Positions 1 to 7,561 are shown, numbered from the stretch's first letter. The stretch: DNA of 15,229 nucleotides from JAVZGQ01 sp038998365 (GCA_038998365.1 JAVZHJ010000016.1:1-15229); one strand, 5' to 3'. The notes: generated by a model not told the origin, from the letters alone. Translations and numbers: made by a program.

Positions 1-1952
1 ACGAAGGAGTTTTAAGCTATGTTGCAAGCAATGATGGTGAGCTTAAAATCCCAATTAAATTCAGCATAATCACGCCTGTTTTAGTCTTGAACAATTCGAT
101 GGAAAACATCAGCATAATTATAAAAGAAAATTTTGGTGTTGATTTAACCAAAACTCTTTATTTGAACTTAAGCAACTTAGGAAATCAAAATTTAAGTTTG
201 ACTTTCTCTAATTCTTCTTCCAAGCTAGCTTGTGTTTCTGGCTGCAATAGCTCTTATTTCGCTTTATTGAATTTCAACACAACAAGTGAAATTGAGGCAG
301 GAAATTCAAGTTTAATCGAAATAAACGTAACTTTCAACAAATCAATGCCGAAGAATTCTGTTTATGCCGGATGGATTTTAATAAATTCCACTAATGAAGA
401 TTCAAATTTAACAAGTCATCCTTACTCTAGCTTCAACATTTCTATCAAGCTAAACCTTACTGACAGAATAAGCGTTAAAATAATAGATTTGAAAAGCAAA
501 GATTGGGAAAACGAAAGTGTAAACTCTTCTGAATCAAGTTGGGTGAATGTGACATTTTTGATGGAATTTGCTAACGGCACGAAAATTCTTCCAACACATA
601 GCTTGTTCAATTTAAGTAGAGCAAATGTATGGCTATATGAGCCGAACGCCTCTTATTCCACAGGAAATCTGAATTTTGTTAACATATCGAACTCAAATGA
701 CTGGGTGATAAATTTAACGATACCCGAAAAAACTTTTGGAGGAATATATTACATTCACATCAACTTAACTTCCTCTAATTTGACTTCAAATCCTTCTGAT
801 GTCTATAGAGGAGAGAGTCTTAATGATCCTGTGAACAAACAGTTGAGGGTAAACAATCTTGCTCTTAGGATGGATTTGACAGACTATCCTTCAAGCCTAG
901 CCACAAATTCTACTGGTAAAGTTAACGTCACCATCAAAAATTTTGGTTTGGTTGGGGCGATAAATGCAAAGATAAAGCTTTTCAAAGGATCTTGCATATC
1001 TACAGTCACATTTGAATCAAGCAATTGTAGGTATTCTAGCTCCGGAGAAGAGGTAACTTTCAACATTTCAGCTTTAAATTACACTGGCTGTTACATTGTT
1101 TGGAAAATAACTTCAGGTTTAAGCGCTGGGTCTTGTGCTTCCAGAATAAATGGAACTGCTGGTCTATGGTTTGGAAATATTTCTTTTGAAACAGAAGTTT
1201 ACTTAACAGAAACCACAACTACTACAACTACAATTCCCAACATCACTACAACAACAACAACTACAACTACAAGCACAACTACTACAACTACTACAATTCC
1301 CTTAGGACAACAGATAAACTTCACGGCCAGAATTCCGTTAATAACCATTGATTCCCCTGCAACAATTGAAATAGCTCAAGCCGAAATTTTGAAAATCCAG
1401 AAAATAACTGTTTTTGTTAAGAGAAATGTAAGTAATGTTGCTATAATTGTTTCTGAAAGTGTAAAAAATGATAACATTCCTGAACCAATTAAAATTGATG
1501 AAGGTCTTGTTTTTAAATACTTAGAAATTTTACCAACAAACTTAACTGATGAAGATATTTTAAGTATAACAATAGATTTTCAAGTTGATAAGTCTTGGGT
1601 GAATAAAAATGGTATTGATGCGGCAACAATAGCACTTTACAGATATTCTAACAACACTTGGGAAAAGCTTCAGACAACAATGCTGAACGAAAATTCAGAT
1701 TATTACAATTTCAGGTCCATTTCTCCTGGCCTTTCTCTCTTTGCGATAGCTGGTGAAAAAACCAAAGCTTTCCCGACTTGGATAATCTTTTTAGCTTTGG
1801 GGATAATAGCTGCTGGTGTGTTGGCTTTCTTGTTCTGGCCTGTTGAAGAAGAAAAGCCAATAGTCAAGAGTAAAGAAGAAAAAGAAATTAAAAAGCCTTG
1901 GGAAGATTTGAAAAAGAAGTGGGATGAATTGACCAGAAGGAAAAGACTCTAA
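1..1952 (+). CDS. Cell-surface protein with PGF-pre-PGF-like domain, Thr-rich stalk and C-terminal membrane anchor (5' end outside window)
   Basis: The frame is open from position 3 to the TAA at 1950-1952. The first usable start inside (TTG at 87) has no ribosome binding site, so the gene very probably begins left of the window. The visible part is Asn/Ser/Thr-rich with very many NxS/T sequons, as expected for an N-glycosylated extracellular protein. Positions 3 to about 1205 look like beta-sandwich repeats of the kind that discuss themselves as NxT-rich strands; the Thr-rich linker is at 1212-1301. Then, at about 1315-1755, comes a domain resembling the archaeal PGF-pre-PGF domain: it has the DFQVDKSW, NGIDAATIALYRY and SPGLSLFAIAG motifs near its end. 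A hydrophobic segment at about 1776-1842 (starting TWIIFLALG) is followed by a charged tail (KKPWEDLKKKWDELTRRKR), so the topology is outside body, inside tail. There is no PGF-CTERM signal. Its role is inferred as surface layer or adhesin. Confidence 0.8.
   Translation, partial: EGVLSYVASNDGELKIPIKFSIITPVLVLNNSMENISIIIKENFGVDLTKTLYLNLSNLGNQNLSLTFSNSSSKLACVSGCNSSYFALLNFNTTSEIEAGNSSLIEINVTFNKSMPKNSVYAGWILINSTNEDSNLTSHPYSSFNISIKLNLTDRISVKIIDLKSKDWENESVNSSESSWVNVTFLMEFANGTKILPTHSLFNLSRANVWLYEPNASYSTGNLNFVNISNSNDWVINLTIPEKTFGGIYYIHINLTSSNLTSNPSDVYRGESLNDPVNKQLRVNNLALRMDLTDYPSSLATNSTGKVNVTIKNFGLVGAINAKIKLFKGSCISTVTFESSNCRYSSSGEEVTFNISALNYTGCYIVWKITSGLSAGSCASRINGTAGLWFGNISFETEVYLTETTTTTTTIPNITTTTTTTTTSTTTTTTTIPLGQQINFTARIPLITIDSPATIEIAQAEILKIQKITVFVKRNVSNVAIIVSESVKNDNIPEPIKIDEGLVFKYLEILPTNLTDEDILSITIDFQVDKSWVNKNGIDAATIALYRYSNNTWEKLQTTMLNENSDYYNFRSISPGLSLFAIAGEKTKAFPTWIIFLALGIIAAGVLAFLFWPVEEEKPIVKSKEEKEIKKPWEDLKKKWDELTRRKRL
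1212..1301 (+). repeat. Threonine-codon (ACN) low-complexity repeat encoding a Thr-rich linker
   Basis: Thirty codons made almost only of ACA/ACT/ACC, arranged as T7-Ile-Pro-Asn-Ile-T9-Ser-T7-Ile-Pro. The block ending in ACA-ATT-CCC occurs twice, which suggests internal duplication by slippage. In the protein it separates the beta-rich ectodomain from the membrane-proximal domain. Such linkers in archaeal surface proteins are usually O-glycosylated, extended stalks. Confidence 0.85.
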
Positions 1953-2119
1953 ACCTTTCTCTTCATGTTTTCCAAAATTTTTATCTGATTTTCAATCCTA
2001 GCAATCTCTTCTTTTAATTTTTCTTTTATATCGAAATTTCTAGTTGAAGCTATCTTACTGTTCACTTCAGCTCTTTTAGCTTTTAACCTTTCTATTTCAC
2101 TGTCTAAATCACCAATCAT
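1949..2119 (-). CDS. Small 56-aa coiled-coil protein
   Basis: A 57-codon frame below usual length cut-offs: ATG at 2117-2119 (minus) to TAG at 1949-1951. It starts MIGDLDSEIERLKAKRAEV and ends ENQIKILENMKRKV; nearly the whole chain is charged and heptad-like (I/L at spaced positions), so two helices of a coiled coil around the short STRNFD turn (residues 25-30) are likely. A purine-rich AAGGTAA lies about 5 nt before the ATG. The start is only 4 nt beyond the stop of the 143-aa gene, which is the pattern of a translated operon partner. Its stop interlocks with the TAA of the convergent surface-protein gene. Its function is unknown; a small structural or adaptor partner for the upstream gene product is an inference. 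Confidence 0.72.
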   Translation of the reverse strand: MIGDLDSEIERLKAKRAEVNSKIASTRNFDIKEKLKEEIARIENQIKILENMKRKV

Positions 2120-2123
2120 GAAA

Positions 2124-2555
2124 TTACCTTGGTCTTGAAGAAATGTTGAAGAGCTCGAAGACTTTTAGAGTTATCTTGCTCTTGAATTCCGGCTCTAAAA
2201 CTGCAAGTTGTTCGAAATTTTCTGCGCTTAAAACTTTGCCCATAATCTCTTTAGCACTTTCCACAATTCTTTCAACAGCCCGTGCATCAACATTTGAATA
2301 CCTTGAAATAACCGAAGATATTATTTTATCAATGTTGCTCAAAATTACTGTTTTGTGACCTTCTAAGAAATTTTTCTCAAGAGAAGAAGAGTTGAGCTGC
2401 CTTTTGGTTTCGATTATCTTGCCAATGAACTTCAGATCTTTATGCTTGAAGATTGAAAAATCGCAAAAATTATTTCTGAAGCGCTTAGCATCTAAAAGCT
2501 CTTGAGTTGCTATGCACAAGCTTACTGGCATTAAATCGCTAATGGTTAAAGCCAT
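2124..2555 (-). CDS. Hypothetical helical protein, 143 aa
   Basis: I do not recognise the family. The protein starts MALTISDLMPVSLCIATQEL, has no signal peptide or membrane segment, and looks mostly alpha-helical, with a middle section rich in Lys/Asp/Ile and a C terminus ending in NISSRPR. The ATG at 2553-2555 is supported by a consensus archaeal TATA box (TTTAAATA on the minus strand, 2576-2583) about 25 nt upstream, which predicts an essentially leaderless mRNA. It is followed after 4 nt by the small coiled-coil gene, so the two probably form an operon. It diverges from infB across a 50-nt spacer. A GINS-like or other information-processing role was considered because of the infB neighbour, but no motif supports it. 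Confidence 0.7.
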   Translation of the reverse strand: MALTISDLMPVSLCIATQELLDAKRFRNNFCDFSIFKHKDLKFIGKIIETKRQLNSSSLEKNFLEGHKTVILSNIDKIISSVISRYSNVDARAVERIVESAKEIMGKVLSAENFEQLAVLEPEFKSKITLKVFELFNISSRPR

Positions 2556-2575
2556 AGTTATCTATTATTTAAATG

Positions 2576-2583
2576 TATTTAAA
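2576..2583 (-). promoter_or_regulatory. TATA box of the 143-aa / 56-aa operon
   Basis: On the minus strand the sequence reads TTTAAATA, the archaeal TATA consensus. Its centre is about 25 nt from the A of the ATG at 2555, so transcription should start at or within a few nt of the start codon. No ribosome binding site precedes that ATG, which fits a leaderless transcript. Confidence 0.5.
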
Positions 2584-2592
2584 AATTGATTA

Positions 2593-2598
2593 AGGTGA
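2593..2598 (+). promoter_or_regulatory. Ribosome binding site of infB
   Basis: AGGTGA ends 7 nt before the ATG at 2606 and matches the archaeal anti-SD sequence. It fixes the infB start. It stands out because most other first genes here have no such site. AT-rich boxes at about 2563-2575 could serve as the plus-strand TATA element. Confidence 0.65.
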
Positions 2599-2605
2599 AG
2601 AAAAG

Positions 2606-4321
2606 ATGATAAGATCGCCAATAATAGTAACTGTTGGACACATAGACCATGGAAAGACAAGCCTGCTTGACAAGATTAGAGGTACTGCTGTTACTAGGCT
2701 TGAACCTGGCATGATAACTCAACATATGGGTGCTAGTTACATACCAATAGAAACACTCAAAAAAATATGTGGAACTTTAATTAAAAATTTGAAAATAGAA
2801 GTTCAAATTCCGGGCTTGCTATTCCTTGACACTCCAGGTCATGCTGCTTTTATAACTTTGAGGAGAAGGGGTGGAGCAGTTTCTGACCTTGCTATTCTTG
2901 TTATTGATATAACAGAAGGTTTTCAAGAGCAGACTGATGAAAGTTTAGCTGTGTTGAAAGAATTCAAAACTCCTTTTGTTGTTGCTGCCACAAAAATAGA
3001 TAAAATTCCTGGATGGTATCCTTATCCAAATTCTTGTTTTTTAGAAAGTTTTAAGTTGCAGTCAGAAAACGTGAAAGAGGAGCTTGAGAAAAATGTTTAC
3101 AAGCTTGTTTCGCAATTAGCTGAAAGAGGGTTTAACTCAGAAAGATTTGATAGAATAGAAGATTTTAGGAAGCAAGTAGCAATAGTTCCTTGCTCTGGTA
3201 TAACAGGGGAAGGAATTCCTGAGCTATTGATTGTTCTAGCTGGATTATCACAACAATTTTTGAAAGATAGACTAAAGCTTTCAGAATTTGCTAAAGGTAC
3301 TGTTTTAGAAGTTAAAGAAACTGTTGGTTTTGGTACCACCATTGATGTAATTTTATATGACGGAAAAATTGCGAGGGGTGACTATCTTGTGGTTGGTGGT
3401 AAAGAGCCCGTGGTCACAAAAATAAGGGCCTTACTAAGACCTAGGCCATTACAAGAGCTTAGGGTTGAAAAGCAGTTTGAAAGTGTGGAAGAGGTTAGCG
3501 CTTCTGCGGGAATTAAAATTGCTGCTCCTGGCTTGGAAAATGTGATAGCTGGCTCACCAATAGTTGTGGTGAAAAATGAAAAAGAGATAGAAGAAGCCAA
3601 GAGAAGTGTGCAAACTGAAGTAGAAGAAGTTCAATTTTTGAAAAAGATTGATGGAATAGTGATAAAGGCCGACACTCTGGGTAGCTTGGAAGCCTTAATT
3701 AAACTTTTGAATGAAGAGGGAATACCAATAAGGAAAGCTGAAGTTGGGCACGTGACAAAACAGGATGTTATAGAAGCTGAAAGTGTTGATGATAAGCTGA
3801 GAAAAGTTATACTAGCTTTTAATGTTGAGGCTTTGGAAGAAGCTAAAAACTTAGCAAGAGACTTGAAGATAGAGATTTTTCGAAATAATATAATCTATAA
3901 GCTAATAGAAGATTATAAAGAATGGGTCTTAAAGGCTAAAGAGAGGGAAATTGAAGAAAAACTTTCCAAAGTAACAAGACCGTGTGAGATTTTGATATTG
4001 AAAGGTTGTGTTTTCAGGTCAAGCAACCCTGCTATTTTTGGTGTTGAAGTCAAGAAAGGCTTGCTTAAGCCAGGAGCTTTGATGAAGAAGAAAGATGGAA
4101 AGATTGTCGGCAAGATAAAGGAGATTCAGAGAGAAGGACAAACCATACCAGAAGCTAAGAAGGGTGATAAGGTTGCTGTTAGCATGGAAGAGCCTATTGT
4201 TGGAAGACACATAAATGAAGGCGATATCCTACTTTCAGTCATAAGTGAAGAGGAGATGAAGATTTTGAAAGAAGTATGGGAAAGATTGGGTGAGGATGAA
4301 AAAGAACTGTTAAGTTTTTAA
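2606..4321 (+). CDS. infB: Translation initiation factor aIF5B (IF-2 homologue)
   Basis: A 571-aa GTPase that promotes ribosomal subunit joining and initiator tRNA placement. The length fits the archaeal form, which lacks the long eukaryotic N-terminal extension. The G domain starts at the N terminus: G1 GHIDHGKT at residues 11-18, G2 Thr in GMITQH at 35-40, G3 DTPGHA at 75-80, G4 region ATKIDKIPGW at 128-137, and G5 region PCSGITGEG at 194-202. Domain II follows (about 225-335, containing GFGTTIDVILYDGKI), then domain III with IVIKADTLGSLEAL and the long helix plus C-terminal barrel with PAIFGVEVKKG and VGRHINEGD. The G4 motif has Thr where NKID is usual, and G5 reads SGI instead of SAx. The start is supported by an AGGTGA site 7 nt upstream. 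Confidence 0.96.
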   Translation: MIRSPIIVTVGHIDHGKTSLLDKIRGTAVTRLEPGMITQHMGASYIPIETLKKICGTLIKNLKIEVQIPGLLFLDTPGHAAFITLRRRGGAVSDLAILVIDITEGFQEQTDESLAVLKEFKTPFVVAATKIDKIPGWYPYPNSCFLESFKLQSENVKEELEKNVYKLVSQLAERGFNSERFDRIEDFRKQVAIVPCSGITGEGIPELLIVLAGLSQQFLKDRLKLSEFAKGTVLEVKETVGFGTTIDVILYDGKIARGDYLVVGGKEPVVTKIRALLRPRPLQELRVEKQFESVEEVSASAGIKIAAPGLENVIAGSPIVVVKNEKEIEEAKRSVQTEVEEVQFLKKIDGIVIKADTLGSLEALIKLLNEEGIPIRKAEVGHVTKQDVIEAESVDDKLRKVILAFNVEALEEAKNLARDLKIEIFRNNIIYKLIEDYKEWVLKAKEREIEEKLSKVTRPCEILILKGCVFRSSNPAIFGVEVKKGLLKPGALMKKKDGKIVGKIKEIQREGQTIPEAKKGDKVAVSMEEPIVGRHINEGDILLSVISEEEMKILKEVWERLGEDEKELLSF

Positions 4322-4342
4322 GGCTTAAAAAAGAAATAAAAA

Positions 4343-4350
4343 AAGGTGGT
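4343..4350 (+). promoter_or_regulatory. Ribosome binding site deciding a TTG start
   Basis: AAGGTGGT ends 3 nt before the TTG at 4354-4356. It supports this TTG as the real start of the DUF5667 protein, because the codons after it encode a perfect signal peptide and there is no nearby ATG. Confidence 0.65.
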
Positions 4351-4353
4351 TTT

Positions 4354-5250
4354 TTGAAGAATAAGGCTTTAATCGCAATTGCAATTTCAGCTGTTTTAAT
4401 AGCCAGCATAGTAGAAGCAGAAGAGTTACCAAACCCGGGAATTCTACCAGACCATCCACTCTATCCAGTAAAGACTTTTCTTGAAAGAGTAAGGCTTTGG
4501 CTAACTTTTGATCCAGAAGCCAGAGCTAGATTTCATGCTTTCCTTGCTGAACAAAGACTGGCAGAGCTTAACGCTACAATAGCACAAGGTAAGTGGCAGC
4601 ATGCTGAGAGATTGAGATATGAATATGAAAGAGAACTAGGAGAGGCTGATGACGAAACTAACAGAACATTCGGGCTCGGAAAGAATGCTACCGCCTTACT
4701 TGAGCATGTTTGCAATATGACTTACAAGCACATAGCAGTACTTGAAAGGGTTTTGTCAAAAGCACCGGAAGCCGCAAAACCAGGCTTGGAAAGGGCGATA
4801 AACGCTTCTATCAAAGGGCATGAGAGATGTTTGGAAAGAGTGGAAGAGCTTATAAACAGGACAAATGAGAGTTTGAGGATAAGAAGTTGTACTAGTGATG
4901 AAGATTGCAAGAGCTTGAATGTTTGGTGTCCTTTGAAATTGGGTAGGGAGCTCAGATGCTTCATACCAGAAAACAGGACAACAGGAATTTGCATGTGTTT
5001 GCCAATTTGGAATAGAACAAGAGTGAATTGCACTGACGATTCTGAGTGCAGAGGCTTGATTTGTCCAATGGTTTTGGGAAATGATACAGCAGTTTGTTTG
5101 AATGGCTTTTGCACTTGTGGAGCAAAGTGGCAACTCAGAAATAGAACAGAATGGAGAGAAAGGTTTGGTGAAGAGTTCAGCAACATCACACAAGCGATAC
5201 AAGAAAGGATAAGGGAAAGAGTAGAAGCTGAAATCAGAAGAAAAGGTTAA
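4354..5250 (+). CDS. Secreted DUF5667-type protein with two tandem six-cysteine modules
   Basis: A 298-aa exported protein. Residues 1-23 are a signal peptide (MKNKALIAIAISAVLIASIVEAEE). Residues about 28-175 match the DUF5667 pattern: LPDHPLYPVKTFLERVRLWLTF, then FDPEARARFHAFLAEQRLAEL and long charged helices, with a lone Cys pair at 120 and 159. Two cysteine modules follow: C179, C185, C192, C202, C213, C215 and C226, C232, C237, C248, C253, C255. Each has the pattern C-x5-C..CP..C..G-x-C-x-C, so they are a duplication. A helical charged tail (270-298) ends the chain. About a dozen NxS/T sequons indicate heavy N-glycosylation. The gene lies 32 nt after infB but has its own ribosome binding site. 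The role is unknown; DUF5667 proteins are envelope-associated, and binding outside the cell is an inference. Confidence 0.82.
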   Translation: MKNKALIAIAISAVLIASIVEAEELPNPGILPDHPLYPVKTFLERVRLWLTFDPEARARFHAFLAEQRLAELNATIAQGKWQHAERLRYEYERELGEADDETNRTFGLGKNATALLEHVCNMTYKHIAVLERVLSKAPEAAKPGLERAINASIKGHERCLERVEELINRTNESLRIRSCTSDEDCKSLNVWCPLKLGRELRCFIPENRTTGICMCLPIWNRTRVNCTDDSECRGLICPMVLGNDTAVCLNGFCTCGAKWQLRNRTEWRERFGEEFSNITQAIQERIRERVEAEIRRKG

Positions 5251-5999
5251 GATTTCAAGTTTTTCAAGTGACCGAGAAAAGTTCCGTCTAAAAGGTAAAT
5301 TTTAGAATTTTCTAAATTCATTAGCTTACTTATTATTCCCGATTCTTCACTTTCTACCAGCTTGCTAATGTTCATGCTTCCAAGCATTTGGTTGAAAGTT
5401 GGCATGATTATAACATTTAACTTGCCTGTTTTTTTCAGCTTGTATTTTTTTCTCACTTTCTTTGCATCAATTTTTCCTTTGACCCAAACTTGCTCTATAT
5501 TTCTAAAGCCAAACTTGTCTTTGAACTCTATGGCAGGATGTAAGTGAGCTAAGAAAATATAGTCGCATTCCAAAAGCCTTTTGGAAGGCCAAGCATGGCC
5601 GTGAAAGAAGCCGTACTTACCGAGCTTTAATCCTCTGCTTCCATAGACTTCAATTCCTTTTGGTACTATTTGCTCAATTTCAGCATCATGATTTCCTTTG
5701 ACAAGAATAACTTTGAATTTTTCTTTCAACCAGTCCAAAAATTTGGGAAGCTCTCTTTCTTCTCTTATACTCATGCCAGGAACTTTGTGTTTTATGTCGC
5801 CGATAATGATGAGGGTTTTTGCTTTCGTAATTTTTGAAAGTCTTTCTAAATCTTGCTGGAATTTTCCCCTTTGTGGCAGAATGGTGATTCCTTTCTTGAA
5901 GAGCTCATGCTCTAAGCCTAAATGAAGCTCTGCTATAACCAAAGCTTTTTCTTCTTGTATGAAAGCTGCTGGTTGATTGGTTATGAATTTAATTCCCAT
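5247..5999 (-). CDS. SbcD-related calcineurin-like metallophosphoesterase (COG1407 type)
   Basis: About 250 aa, a cytoplasmic metal-dependent phosphoesterase of the archaeal SbcD-related group. Counting from the ATG at 5999, the motifs are ELHLGLE (residues 24-30), GDIKHK (67-72), KGNHD (101-105), HGHAWP (133-138) and AHLHP (151-155); together they bind two metals. The first motif has Glu where Asp is usual. The GDxKH form and the HGHAWP loop point to this group rather than to Mre11. Nuclease activity is a family-based guess. A GTG at 6008 could add three residues (MNK), but a TATA-like box at 6024-6032 would put the transcript start near 6002, downstream of that GTG, so I prefer the ATG. It is divergent from the HerA-like gene and its stop interlocks with that of the DUF5667 gene (TTAA shared at 5247-5250). 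Confidence 0.88.
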   Translation of the reverse strand: MGIKFITNQPAAFIQEEKALVIAELHLGLEHELFKKGITILPQRGKFQQDLERLSKITKAKTLIIIGDIKHKVPGMSIREERELPKFLDWLKEKFKVILVKGNHDAEIEQIVPKGIEVYGSRGLKLGKYGFFHGHAWPSKRLLECDYIFLAHLHPAIEFKDKFGFRNIEQVWVKGKIDAKKVRKKYKLKKTGKLNVIIMPTFNQMLGSMNISKLVESEESGIISKLMNLENSKIYLLDGTFLGHLKNLKS

Positions 6000-6023
6000 C
6001 TTATTCACTTTGTGAGTTCTAAG

Positions 6024-6034
6024 TTTTTATATTC
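6024..6034. promoter_or_regulatory. Shared symmetric TATA element between the phosphoesterase and herA
   Basis: TTTTTATATTC reads as TTTATATT on the plus strand and TATAAAAA on the minus strand. The herA ATG (6056) lies about 26 nt to the right of the box centre and the phosphoesterase ATG (5999) about 30 nt to the left. Neither ATG has a ribosome binding site. The 56-nt spacer has room for little else, so one box serving both directions, or two overlapping boxes, is the simplest reading. Confidence 0.45.
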
Positions 6035-6055
6035 TTGATAATCAATTTAAAATCT

Positions 6056-7561
6056 ATGAAAGAAATTGGTACTGTAATTTCAACCATGCAAGACCCAAAT
6101 AGTAGCGAATTCTCTTTTGTAATAAATGAAAGTGAAGAGAAAATTCCTGTGAAGAAGAATGAATATGTTCAGCTCAAGACAGAGCAAGGCTTACTGATAG
6201 CAAGAGTTTCAGAAATTTTTAGAATGAACAGATATTTCATGAGGGCTGAATCTGTAAGGGAATATGAGAGAAGTGGTAGAGACCTTAAAGAAATTTTTCC
6301 AGCAGATAGATGGGAATTTCTTGTGGCTTCTGCTATTCCCTTGGGAATTTTTGAAAATGGTAAGCAACTTAGAGTCTCTTTTCCTCCCTCGCCAGGGGAA
6401 AAGGTTTACAAAGCTGAAGAAAAATTGCTTTCTGAATTTTTGGGATTAGATGAAAATGGCTTGCTTGTCGGCAAAATGGAAGCACATGAACTTGAAGTGA
6501 AATTGAATTTAACCAAGCTGTTCCAAAAACATTTGGCAATTCTTGCAATAAGTGGTGCTGGTAAAAGTTATCTTGCAAGTGTGTTAATAGAAGAAATTCT
6601 TGATAGAAAAGATAAAGCAAGGCCTGCTATAATAGTTTTTGATCCTCATGGTGAATACATAGGTTTTGCTGAAGATGAAAAGTATATAACCAAAACAAAA
6701 GTTTATGGGAAGGATAAAATTTCCATAGCTGCTAGCAAGATTTCAGCAAGCTTGATGAACGAGCTTATACCTCAAATGTCTTCTGTTCAGAGAAGAGAGC
6801 TATCACCAATAATCAAAAAATTGCAAGAAGAGAAAAGAGTTTATGATTTTGACGAGCTGATAGAAGAAGTGGAGAAAAGTGAAATAAATCCAAAAACAAA
6901 AACTGCTTTGGGCTCTTGGCTCTCTGACTTGGCTTCAACCGGATTGTTCAGCAAGATAGATTCGCCTTCTTTAGAAGAAGTTGCAAGGCTTGGTCAGCTT
7001 ACTGTTTTCGATCTTTCTGATTTTGTTCATCTGAAAGAAAGACAAATCATCTTGACCTACTTTGCAAGAAAGCTTTTTGATTTGAGGAGGCAAGGCAAAA
7101 TTCCACCTTTCATACTTTTTGTAGAAGAGAGTCATCAATTTTGTCCGGAGGGGGAAGAAGCTGCTTCAGCAATTTCAAGAAATGTTATAGAACAAATAGC
7201 AAGAGAAGGAAGGAAATTTGGGGCTTGTTTAGTGCTAATAACACAAAGGCCTATAAGACTTGCAACCACAGCATTAAGCCAGTGTAACACCCATATAATC
7301 ATGAGGATAAACAATCCTTATGACATCAAGCACATAGGAGAAAGCTCTGAAGGTGTGACTAAAGATGTTCTAGACATGTTGCCAGGATTGAAAGTTGGAG
7401 AAGCTTTAATTGTTGGAGAAGCTGTCAATTATCCTTTGCTTGTGAAAGTAAGGGAAAGGAGGAGCAAGAAGTCTGAAAAAGGTAAAAAATTGGAAGAAGA
7501 AATTCTGGCTTTTGCTGAAAGTGAAAGTAGAAAAGCTGAAGACTTAGAAGCCTTCAAATGA
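6056..7561 (+). CDS. herA: HerA-like DNA helicase/translocase (DUF87)
   Basis: About 501 aa from the ATG at 6056. A TTG at 6035 would add seven residues but sits almost on the predicted TATA box, so it is unlikely. The N terminus (about 1-90) is the HAS beta-barrel of HerA/FtsK-type ATPases (GTVISTMQDPNSSEFSFVI). Walker A is ISGAGKS at 165-171, followed by FDPHGEY at 195-201; Walker B is ILFVEESHQF at 353-362; the conserved LITQRP at 394-399 and LSQCNTHIIMRI at 407-418 provide sensor and arginine elements. HerA normally forms a hexamer that works with NurA nuclease and Mre11-Rad50 in DNA end resection. No nurA is in the window; the divergent neighbour is a different phosphoesterase. The C terminus is a charged helix. 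The family call is firm; assignment to true HerA rather than a paralogue is likely. Confidence 0.9.
   Translation: MKEIGTVISTMQDPNSSEFSFVINESEEKIPVKKNEYVQLKTEQGLLIARVSEIFRMNRYFMRAESVREYERSGRDLKEIFPADRWEFLVASAIPLGIFENGKQLRVSFPPSPGEKVYKAEEKLLSEFLGLDENGLLVGKMEAHELEVKLNLTKLFQKHLAILAISGAGKSYLASVLIEEILDRKDKARPAIIVFDPHGEYIGFAEDEKYITKTKVYGKDKISIAASKISASLMNELIPQMSSVQRRELSPIIKKLQEEKRVYDFDELIEEVEKSEINPKTKTALGSWLSDLASTGLFSKIDSPSLEEVARLGQLTVFDLSDFVHLKERQIILTYFARKLFDLRRQGKIPPFILFVEESHQFCPEGEEAASAISRNVIEQIAREGRKFGACLVLITQRPIRLATTALSQCNTHIIMRINNPYDIKHIGESSEGVTKDVLDMLPGLKVGEALIVGEAVNYPLLVKVRERRSKKSEKGKKLEEEILAFAESESRKAEDLEAFK

Noticed and set aside
1212..1301. ACN repeat considered as a CRISPR-like or regulatory repeat array
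   Set aside because: Every unit stays in frame and encodes Thr; there are no unique spacers. It is a protein linker.
2143..2358. Plus-strand 71-aa frame inside the 143-aa minus-strand gene
   Set aside because: No ribosome binding site or promoter; the minus-strand gene has a TATA box at the right spacing and a coupled downstream partner.
4315..4331. TTTTTAA-GGC-TTAAAAA palindrome over the infB stop, considered as a terminator hairpin
   Set aside because: Seven A/T pairs form a very weak stem, followed by A rather than T; it more likely reflects AT-rich promoter sequence of the next gene.
4722..5202. Long antisense open frames (about 150 aa) opposite the DUF5667 gene
   Set aside because: They mirror the codon pattern of a clearly coding plus-strand gene with signal peptide, domain and cysteine repeats; their translations show no motif and no start signal.
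6035..6055. TTG start at 6035 for the HerA-like gene
   Set aside because: It lies next to the predicted TATA box and upstream of any plausible transcript start; no ribosome binding site precedes it.
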